DNA of 64,000 bases from Confluentibacter sediminis. GTDB lineage: Bacteria > Bacteroidota > Bacteroidia > Flavobacteriales > Flavobacteriaceae. The translations under genes were made by a program, and so were the position numbers. The notes under the pieces were generated by a model. The model did no database searches. It had not been told where the DNA came from and worked only from the letters and a program-made list of their open reading frames with translations. Positions 53,512-59,226 of the stretch are shown piece by piece. The first letter of the stretch is position 1, and every line of letters begins with the position of its first letter. The stretch is taken from contig NZ_QKPO01000012.1 in NCBI RefSeq assembly GCF_003258355.1, positions 124,001 to 188,000 on the forward strand. The letters are read 5' to 3'.

Positions 53512-55086
53512 ATGATTTCAACAAACTATTTGGTTATAGGCTCTGGCATTGCAGGGTTGACCTTTGCTGTTAAAATTGCGGAAAAATTCCCTGAGAGGAA
53601 AGTTATCATCATTACTAAAGCTAATGAAGACGAGTCCAATACAAAATACGCTCAAGGAGGAGTTGCCATTGTTTTAGATGATAAAGATTCGTTTAAAAAA
53701 CATGTTCAAGATACTTTAATTGCTGGTGACGGACTTTGTGATGAAGAGGTCGTGAAAATGGTTGTTAGGGATGGTCCAAAACGACTTGAAGAACTTTTGC
53801 TTTGGGGCGCCAATTTTGATACGGATGCTAGTGGTGAGTTTGATTTGGGTAAAGAAGGCGGGCATTCAGAATATAGAATAGTGCATCATAAAGATATTAC
53901 TGGTTACGAAATTGAACGCGCTTTACTTAAAAAAGTCCATCAGTTAAAAAATGTTACGTTATGGTCACATCATTTTGGCATAGATTTAATAACGAAGCAT
54001 CATATAAAAGATTCAAAAGCTAAAAATAATACCTGTTATGGAGCTTATGTTTTTGACCAAAAGAAAGGAACTATTTTTACCATTAAGGCAGACAGCACCT
54101 TATTGGCATCTGGTGGAATAGGTAGAGTGTACGGACACACGACAAATCCGGTTATTGCCACAGGTGATGGTGTTGCGATGGCTTACCGGGCTAAAGCTAA
54201 AATCATGGATATGGAATTTATACAGTTCCATCCAACGGCTTTATACGACGCCAGAGGCGATCAATCTTCTTTTTTAATTTCTGAAGCTGTCAGAGGTATG
54301 GGGGCTTATTTAAGGAATAAAAAAGGAGAGCGGTTCATGCTTGGGTATGATGAACGCGCCGAATTAGCTTCTAGGGATATTGTCTCCCAAAGTATAGATA
54401 GCGAGTTAAAGAAAACCGGGGATACACATGTGTTTTTAGATTGCACCCATTTAGATATGGAGGAATTTAAAAAGCATTTTCCAAACATTTACAACAAATG
54501 CAAACAAAACCATATTGATGTTGAAACAGATTGGATTCCAGTTGTTCCTGCGTCCCATTATTTATGTGGTGGTATAGACGTGGACATGGATGGTAAAACA
54601 TCTATTAATAATTTATTTGCCTGTGGTGAATGCACCAGAACCGGTTTGCACGGTGCCAACAGGTTAGCTTCAAATTCGTTATTGGAAGCTTTGGTATATG
54701 CCCATAATATTTTTAAATATCATTCAAATCATACTTATGAGACAATGGACTTAAACATTCCGGAATGGGATGATGAAGGCACAAGTGTCCCAAGAGAGCA
54801 TGTTATTATTCAGTACAACTTAAAACAATTACAAGCTTTAATGCGTGATTATGTTGGGATTGTGAGAAGCAATAGCCGTTTGGAAAAAGCTACCAAGCAT
54901 TTAGAGTTAATTTATGCTGAGGTGGAGGAGTTTTATAAGCAGTCCAGAATTTCGGCGCCTTTATGCGAATTGAGAAACATGATTAATGTAGCGCATTTAA
55001 TTATTAATCAATCTATTACCAGAAAAGAAAATAAAGGCGGTTTTTATAAACTTGATAATATAAAAGAAAATGAGACGAAAGCTTAA
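53512..55086 (+). CDS. nadB: L-aspartate oxidase
   Basis: This FAD enzyme oxidises aspartate to iminoaspartate for NadA. The dinucleotide fold LVIGSGIAGLTFAVKIAE is at the N-terminus. The ASGGIGRVYGHTTNP and MEFIQFHPTALYD motifs are in the middle, and GLHGANRLASNSLLEALVYA is before the C-terminal helical domain. The 524-residue length is normal. It overlaps no gene and lies 1 bp after nadA. The C-terminus ends NIKENETKA, with no terminator visible in the next 90 bp. Confidence 0.96.
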   Translation: MISTNYLVIGSGIAGLTFAVKIAEKFPERKVIIITKANEDESNTKYAQGGVAIVLDDKDSFKKHVQDTLIAGDGLCDEEVVKMVVRDGPKRLEELLLWGANFDTDASGEFDLGKEGGHSEYRIVHHKDITGYEIERALLKKVHQLKNVTLWSHHFGIDLITKHHIKDSKAKNNTCYGAYVFDQKKGTIFTIKADSTLLASGGIGRVYGHTTNPVIATGDGVAMAYRAKAKIMDMEFIQFHPTALYDARGDQSSFLISEAVRGMGAYLRNKKGERFMLGYDERAELASRDIVSQSIDSELKKTGDTHVFLDCTHLDMEEFKKHFPNIYNKCKQNHIDVETDWIPVVPASHYLCGGIDVDMDGKTSINNLFACGECTRTGLHGANRLASNSLLEALVYAHNIFKYHSNHTYETMDLNIPEWDDEGTSVPREHVIIQYNLKQLQALMRDYVGIVRSNSRLEKATKHLELIYAEVEEFYKQSRISAPLCELRNMINVAHLIINQSITRKENKGGFYKLDNIKENETKA

Positions 55087-55186
55087 TTTTTTGCTTCCGT
55101 TTCATTTGAATGTGATTGATAACATCCATTATTTAATAGGCTAAAAATTCTTATATTAATTATATAAACTCCAGGCGTAATTGTGT

Positions 55187-55241
55187 AATAGGGTTAATCT
55201 TCATTAAAGAGATCTTTACAAAGATTAATTAAAACCCTATT
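55187..55241. ncRNA. Putative structured leader before a 28-residue peptide ORF
   Basis: AATAGGGTT (55187-55195) pairs with AACCCTATT (55233-55241), and an inner AATCTT/AAGATT pair extends the fold. The hairpin lies 20 bp before the small ORF at 55261. It could be the folded 5' part of a short transcript ending at the strong terminator at 55346. Confidence 0.4.
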
Positions 55242-55260
55242 GAACGTAAAATCCCTTATT

Positions 55261-55347
55261 ATGATTAGTATAGTTATTGGTATATTTTTAGGCGGTCTAG
55301 TTTTTACATTGTTAAAAATATTTTTTAGTGAAGAGCTAGGAATATAA
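55261..55347 (+). CDS. Possible 28-residue single-pass membrane peptide
   Basis: An ATG at 55261 opens a 28-codon frame ending in TAA at 55347. The peptide is almost entirely one hydrophobic helix (IVIGIFLGGLVFTLLKIFF, residues 4-22), with an acidic end (SEELGI). It is preceded by a stem-loop and its stop lies at the base of a 24-bp terminator stem, an arrangement that makes a short transcript plausible. No strong ribosome site is seen, but this phylum uses few. It may be a membrane-acting peptide, a type I toxin-like peptide or non-coding. Confidence 0.4.
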   Translation: MISIVIGIFLGGLVFTLLKIFFSEELGI

Positions 55348-55399
55348 ATAATAATAGAAAAAGGGAGGCGTGTGTGCCTCCCTTTTTCTATTATTATTT
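55346..55399. terminator. 24-bp bidirectional terminator
   Basis: The left arm at 55346-55369 and the right arm at 55376-55399 are perfect reverse complements, 24 bp each, with the 6-base loop GTGTGT. The GC core is GGGAGGC/GCCTCCC, flanked by A and T tracts. It lies between the small ORF and the convergent ssb, 12 bp from the ssb stop. Confidence 0.92.
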
Positions 55400-55411
55400 A
55401 TGGTTATATAC

Positions 55412-55744
55412 TTATTTCCCCAACAGAAGGAGCTCATTACAAACTATTTCTGTAATATAGCGTTTTTCGCCTTCTTTAGTTTCGTAACTTCTTGAAGTTA
55501 GTTTTCCCTCGATGGCCACTTCTTTGCCTTTAGTGACATATTTTTCAATAATCTCTGCGGTTTTTCCCCAGGCCACTATGTTATGCCATTGGGTATCTGT
55601 TATTTTTTCACCTTTGTTATTTTTATAACTTTCATTCGTTGCTATGGTGAATCTGGCTAGCATTTTTCCTGATTCTAAATTGATGATTTCTGGATCATTT
55701 CCTAAGTTACCAATCAACTGTACTTTGTTTCTAATTGCGCTCAT
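55412..55744 (-). CDS. ssb: Single-stranded DNA-binding protein, short form
   Basis: This 110-residue OB-fold protein has the SSB features MSAIRNKVQLIGNLGNDPEI, ARFTIATNESYKN and TQWHNIVAWGKTAEIIEKYVTKGKEVAIEGKL. It ends NELLLLGK, so the flexible linker and acidic DDxPF tip that recruits repair proteins are missing. Such short SSBs exist as second copies in Bacteroidota, used for example in DNA uptake. It is likely monocistronic and is convergent with a strong terminator. The promoter region holds a CCTGTCG/CGACAGG stem (55789-55822). Confidence 0.93.
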   Translation of the reverse strand: MSAIRNKVQLIGNLGNDPEIINLESGKMLARFTIATNESYKNNKGEKITDTQWHNIVAWGKTAEIIEKYVTKGKEVAIEGKLTSRSYETKEGEKRYITEIVCNELLLLGK

Positions 55745-55788
55745 AATTTTAAATTTTTAATGTTAAACAGTTAATACTATCGATTCTG

Positions 55789-55822
55789 CCTGTCGGTAGC
55801 CAGGTTCTTATGTTTCGACAGG
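55789..55822. promoter_or_regulatory. Stem in the ssb promoter region
   Basis: CCTGTCG (55789-55795) and CGACAGG (55816-55822) are inverted with a 20-base gap. Just upstream of the stem on the minus strand, CATCTTTG is one base off TAnnTTTG. It could be an operator or an RNA fold in the ssb leader. Confidence 0.35.
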
Positions 55823-55873
55823 GCAAAGATGCAACTGCTTCCAAATATTATTCGGTTTATAAATATTTAAAAT

Positions 55874-55908
55874 CGTTTGTAAATGTTTGTAGTCGTTTGT
55901 AAACGGAT
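55874..55908. repeat. Three GTTTGT repeats phased at 10 bp
   Basis: The motifs CGTTTGTAAA, TGTTTGTAG and CGTTTGTAAACGG place GTTTGT at 55875, 55885 and 55895, one helical turn apart. The last copy includes the palindrome CGTTTGTAAACG. Such phasing is typical of protein-binding iterons. A similar GTTTATAAACGGATA occurs at 57323. Confidence 0.45.
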
Positions 55909-55970
55909 AAAATACCTTTATATAAGCATCTATATACAAAAAGGGACAAGAAGATATAATGATTTAATCT

Positions 55971-55992
55971 AGCCAGATTTGGCTATTTTTTT
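55971..55992 (+). terminator. Possible small terminator
   Basis: AGCCA and TGGCT form a 5-bp stem with a 4-base loop, followed by A and eight T residues. It is weak on its own and no plus-strand gene is seen directly before it. Confidence 0.35.
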
Positions 55993-56152
55993 TGAGTGTT
56001 GAAGTCCTTTAATCCACGATTGAAATTCCACCGTTCAGAAAGACAGAGCGTGAGCATCTTGCCGAATTAATTCAAATTAAAGGTTGTTTTATCTCAATTA
56101 ACGTGTCGCACTTTCCAATAGCTATGCTTCTGGAATACGGTCAAAACCGATG

Positions 56153-56269
56153 CTATTTTTTTTCTTTTGGCTTCTTTACGGAAGCTTTTAGAACGTCGTC
56201 CAAAGTGCCTTTAACTTTAAACGGTCTTTCTCGATTTTAATGCCTTTCGGATGTCTTCAGAAAGTACAT
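56153..56269 (-). pseudogene. Frameshifted remnant of a small Lys-rich protein after DUF3800
   Basis: Directly after the DUF3800 stop on the minus strand, an ATG is followed by stops in every frame. Yet one frame carries HPKGIKIEKD and the next continues KVKGTLDDVLKASVKKPKEKK to a TAG at 56153. Read together with one or two frameshifts, they give a plausible small basic protein of 35-40 residues. The join falls around GAAAGACCG. This looks like a decayed or frame-disrupted gene that once overlapped or followed the DUF3800 gene. I do not recognise a family with certainty. Confidence 0.35.
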
Positions 56270-56923
56270 TTAAAAAAACAACGTCTGGTTTTTTAATTTA
56301 CTGGATAGTAATATATAAGGCTCAGCATTATTGTCTTCATAGTTTCCCCAAACAATATTATTTAACCAATCGGCCAAAACTAAATTTGTTACTTTTTTAC
56401 TATCGGAAGGAATATCCACAATTTGAGTTTTGCTCCCCAACTCAAAGTACATGGTCGTTTTTAAATAATCAGACAAACTATTCCCTGATTTAATCTTAAC
56501 ACTTTTATTATCTCTAATAAGATTGATAAGAGAAAAAGAATCAATTTTATCTAACAAGCATAATCTCATCATATAATTATATAACAAGTTGCAATCTTCT
56601 CTTATATGCTCTTGAACCCTTTGTTTATTTACGGTAATGGAATTTATAGAAATATCCGGATTGTCAATAATTAGATTAATTATTTTTTTAGAAACGTCTT
56701 TTTTTATAGCGTTGCTTAATGAGCTTGCCTTTATTTCCACTTTGGGGTTAAAATTATACTTCTGATACGTTCTTTTAACAACCCTTTGAAGAAGGTGCTT
56801 TTTTTCTTTAGGACAAATTATAAACGCTATAGTCAAATACCTACTTGAACCGCCTTTGCGATAAGGTGCGGAAAAATTAAATCCTAAATCACCGCTTTCA
56901 TCTAAATAAACGTTGTGAGACAT
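56270..56923 (-). CDS. DUF3800 domain protein
   Basis: This 217-residue protein starts with the DUF3800 motif VYLDESGDLGFNF (Asp and Glu at residues 8, 9 and 12). It continues with KVEIKASSLSNAIK and ends with VLADWLNNIVWGNYED. The acidic YxDESGD and late AD residues suggest the RNase H-like fold proposed for DUF3800, although no activity is established to my knowledge. Members are common in accessory DNA near mobile and defence genes. The upstream region holds a TAnnTTTG element inside a palindrome matching the E. coli LexA box. A decayed small ORF follows, so the locus may be part of a larger lost unit. Confidence 0.8.
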   Translation of the reverse strand: MSHNVYLDESGDLGFNFSAPYRKGGSSRYLTIAFIICPKEKKHLLQRVVKRTYQKYNFNPKVEIKASSLSNAIKKDVSKKIINLIIDNPDISINSITVNKQRVQEHIREDCNLLYNYMMRLCLLDKIDSFSLINLIRDNKSVKIKSGNSLSDYLKTTMYFELGSKTQIVDIPSDSKKVTNLVLADWLNNIVWGNYEDNNAEPYILLSSKLKNQTLFF

Positions 56924-56955
56924 ATAGGCAAAAAAAAAGGCGGTCCCTAAAAGTG

Positions 56956-56972
56956 GTGTATTTAGAATACAC
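56956..56972. repeat. Stem-loop in the DUF3800 leader
   Basis: GTGTATT and AATACAC form a perfect 7-bp stem with a 3-base loop. It lies 33 bp before the DUF3800 start, so it could affect translation or RNA stability. Confidence 0.4.
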
Positions 56973-57014
56973 TTATGATACTTATCACACTTAGCTTAGG
57001 ATTTACCCACCAAT

Positions 57015-57036
57015 TTACTGTACAAATGTACAGTAA
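57015..57036. promoter_or_regulatory. LexA-box-like palindrome over the DUF3800 promoter
   Basis: Arms TTACTGTACA and TGTACAGTAA are perfect 10-bp reverse complements with an AA spacer. The inner 20 bases, TACTGTACAAATGTACAGTA, have the CTG-N10-CAG form of the E. coli LexA box. On the minus strand the same element contains TACATTTG (57023-57030), a perfect TAnnTTTG. A TTG lies 16 bp upstream of it. A repressor bound here would cover the -7 element and shut off the DUF3800 gene. Confidence 0.6.
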
Positions 57037-57322
57037 TTAGGTCGAACAAAAATCATAAACATTACAATATTTAATTATTTTCTTACAATAATAATACATT
57101 TTAACAAAATTTTAACAATTTATCAGTCTAATGTTTTAAAATATATTTGATGAAATGCATGCAGATTTTCAATGAAAGGTATATAATCTCGATATAGTCT
57201 TTTGTAACCCAAAGAACTTTCACTATCCCATAAAACGTCTCAAGTCTCTCTTTATATAACAAAAAATGTATGTTGCAATGGGCGGAATAGACATCTAAAC
57301 ACTCCTTAAAAAATTAAAATAA

Positions 57323-57337
57323 GTTTATAAACGGATA
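57323..57337. repeat. GTTTATAAACGGATA, echo of the repeat at 55895
   Basis: This 15-base element matches GTTTGTAAACGGATA at 55895-55909 in 14 of 15 positions and in the same orientation. The two bracket the DUF3800 region, 1.4 kb apart. It lies 17 bp before the zinc-ribbon gene, so it may instead be a shared operator (palindromic GTTTATAAAC core). Confidence 0.45.
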
Positions 57338-57354
57338 TTTTTTATATTTATACT

Positions 57355-57705
57355 ATGGCAAAACAATGTTTAGAATGTGGTGATTCCATTGTAGGCAGAA
57401 TTGATAAAAAATTCTGCAGTGATGGCTGTAGAAATGCCTATAATAATAATGTGAATAAGGACAGTAAAAACCTGATTAGAAACACCAATAATAGATTAAG
57501 AAAAAATTATAGAATTTTAGAAGCTGAAAATCCAGACCAAAAAACAAAAATATCTAGAGCTAAACTAATAGAGAAAGGTTTCGATTTTAATTATTTCACA
57601 AGCATTTATACCACAAAAGCAGGAACGGTTTACTACTTTGTTTACGACCAAGGCTATTTGCCCATTGAAGGTGACTACTTTGCTTTGGTAAAACGAGAAA
57701 GCTAA
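57355..57705 (+). CDS. Small zinc-ribbon protein
   Basis: This 116-residue protein has an N-terminal Cys4 zinc ribbon: CLECGDSIVG followed by FCSDGCRNAY (two pairs, CxxC and CxxxC). A helical basic part follows (LIRNTNNRLRKNYRILEAENPDQKTKISRAKLI), then a C-terminal beta part ending LVKRES. Similar proteins are common in Bacteroidota; I recall DUF2116-like zinc-ribbon annotations. The function is unknown; nucleic acid binding is possible. It is convergent with the CBS gene, with a 1-bp gap. Confidence 0.78.
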   Translation: MAKQCLECGDSIVGRIDKKFCSDGCRNAYNNNVNKDSKNLIRNTNNRLRKNYRILEAENPDQKTKISRAKLIEKGFDFNYFTSIYTTKAGTVYYFVYDQGYLPIEGDYFALVKRES

Positions 57706-57706
57706 A

Positions 57707-58174
57707 TTATTTCCAATCGTGACCCTTTAATGCTAAGGCAGCTTTAAGAATATCTTTCTGGCTTATTTGGCCCACTAACTTGCCATTTTCAACAATTGGA
57801 AAACGGCGACGCTTAGACTCTAAAAATTTATTGGCAGCGTCAAAAATATTCATATTGCCATCAATCGTTTCCACATTTTTTATCATGCATGCTTCAACAG
57901 TATTGTTAGTCATAGGTAAATTATGATATCTACTATCACTTAATTGTTTTATGCAATCGCCTTCTGATATAATGCCAATTAATTCGTGTTTACTATTTAC
58001 TACCGGGCCGCCAGAAATTCTATATTTAATAAGAGAATCTATAACGGTCTCTATTTTATCATCAGTTTTAAAAGTAATTAATTTAGTGCTCATATAATCA
58101 CTAACCTTAAGTGGCATGTGTGTAGTAATCTTGTTTTGATTTTTCCTTGAGGCTAAAAAACTTTTAATTCCCAT
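57707..58174 (-). CDS. CBS-pair domain protein
   Basis: This 155-residue cytoplasmic protein has two CBS domains. The first spans roughly residues 24-85 (KVSDYMSTKLITFKTDDKIETVIDSL and GGPVVNSKHELIGIISEGDCIKQL). The second spans residues 90-150 (VEACMIKNVETIDGNMNIFDAANKFLESKRRRFPIVENGKLVGQISQKDILK). No catalytic domain is attached. CBS pairs bind adenosine nucleotides and often regulate partner proteins. The partner is unknown. It is alone on the minus strand. Confidence 0.88.
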   Translation of the reverse strand: MGIKSFLASRKNQNKITTHMPLKVSDYMSTKLITFKTDDKIETVIDSLIKYRISGGPVVNSKHELIGIISEGDCIKQLSDSRYHNLPMTNNTVEACMIKNVETIDGNMNIFDAANKFLESKRRRFPIVENGKLVGQISQKDILKAALALKGHDWK

Positions 58175-58452
58175 AATGTTAACATTTTAAGATTACTAAA
58201 TGTAATTAATTTTTTTCATTTTTCCTATAATCCTATTTTTAATAATTAAAAAGCAGTAAACTTTATATATTTCTATAATTATTAACAGGATTTTTTATAA
58301 TGCATTAAATATTTAAGATTTATCAAAAAGGCTTGGTAAATCTGCCTTTGTTTCAATATTTAAATGATTATTAAAATAATTAAGTAAGTTTTAAGATATT
58401 AAATGTTAAAATTTTATAGATTTAACCCGTTAAATAAATTAAAAACATAAAA

Positions 58453-59166
58453 ATGAAACAATTACTACTGTTGGTTTTATTGATTAGCGGAATTCAATTA
58501 GGTGCGCAGAGCAATTCTGAATTAATAAAACATTTCGAAGCTTATAGCAAGCAAATGAGAGCGCAAGGCGATGTACAAGGTATTATTGAAGGGATGACAC
58601 ATTTAAATGTGCTTTCACCATCTATAGCCAGAACAGATACGCTCGCTTATATTTATATGACGGAAGGTAAATATGTGCAAGCTTTAAATACTATTGGTGT
58701 AGACAAAAAAGTAGATGATTCTGATATAGCTGTTCAAGTAAAGGCCATTTCATTAAAAGCTGTTAACCAACCAGAATTGGCTCTTGTGCAGTTTGAAGAA
58801 CTTTTTAAACGCGAACCTAATGCATCTGTAGCTTATGAGCTAGCAGAACTTTGTTTACAATTAAAAAAGTTGGATGAAGCAGAGAAGCATATCAATTACG
58901 GATTGGCAAATTCTAAAGACGATATGAAACATACGTATTATGAACAACAAAATCCATATCAAGTAAAATTAAAAAGCGGTTTTATGTATTTGAATGCACT
59001 GTTGGTTTATAATAGAGATACCACAGCAAATATTGATGCTGCTGTAGATATATTGGATGCAGCTTTAAAAGCGTCGCCTAATTTTAACTTAACACAGTTA
59101 AGTAAAAATGAATTATTGAGACAAAAACAAGTATTGCAATCCCAACAAACACAACCTAAGCAATAA
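58453..59166 (+). CDS. Exported TPR protein
   Basis: This 237-residue protein has a signal peptide (LLLLVLLISGIQLGAQ) and then TPR-like helix pairs (LNVLSPSIARTDTLAYIYMTEGKYVQALNTIG, SVAYELAELCLQLKKLDEAEKHINYGL, and AAVDILDAALKASPNFNLTQ). The end is Gln-rich. It resembles periplasmic scaffold proteins of Bacteroidota, and the function is unknown. It is a single-gene unit with a bidirectional terminator after it. Confidence 0.8.
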   Translation: MKQLLLLVLLISGIQLGAQSNSELIKHFEAYSKQMRAQGDVQGIIEGMTHLNVLSPSIARTDTLAYIYMTEGKYVQALNTIGVDKKVDDSDIAVQVKAISLKAVNQPELALVQFEELFKREPNASVAYELAELCLQLKKLDEAEKHINYGLANSKDDMKHTYYEQQNPYQVKLKSGFMYLNALLVYNRDTTANIDAAVDILDAALKASPNFNLTQLSKNELLRQKQVLQSQQTQPKQ

Positions 59167-59182
59167 TATAACTGTTATATTA

Positions 59183-59226
59183 AAAAAAAAAGGGCTTTTC
59201 TAATTCAAGAAAAGCCCTTTTTTTTA
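59183..59226. terminator. Bidirectional terminator between the TPR and M13 genes
   Basis: AAAGGGCTTTTCT and AGAAAAGCCCTTT form a perfect 13-bp stem, extended by flanking A and T runs. It overlaps the last 3 bases of the convergent M13 peptidase gene. Confidence 0.9.

Larger units (their letters stand above)
55745..56269. other. 525-bp region with phased repeats, a stem-loop and decayed coding
   Basis: No intact gene is present. Left to right it holds the ssb leader with a CCTGTCG/CGACAGG stem (55789-55822), three GTTTGT motifs spaced exactly 10 bp apart (55875, 55885, 55895), an AGCCAGATTTGGCT hairpin followed by eight T residues (55971-55992), and, from about 55,990 to 56,250, sequence that looks more GC-rich than its neighbours and contains remnants of reading frames. 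See the separate repeat and pseudogene entries. Confidence 0.5.
56924..57354. other. 431-bp gap upstream of the DUF3800 gene
   Basis: Besides the LexA-box-like palindrome, a GTGTATT/AATACAC stem (56956-56972) lies in the predicted leader of the DUF3800 transcript. A TATATTTG on the plus strand at 57142-57149 could start a transcript towards the zinc-ribbon gene, over 200 bp away. The stretch 57040-57350 is AT-rich and shows no other structure. Confidence 0.45.

Noticed and set aside
55971-56269. A tRNA, tmRNA or CRISPR-like unit in the unexplained segment
   Set aside because: No cloverleaf, CCA end, repeat-spacer pattern or conserved loop was found by eye.
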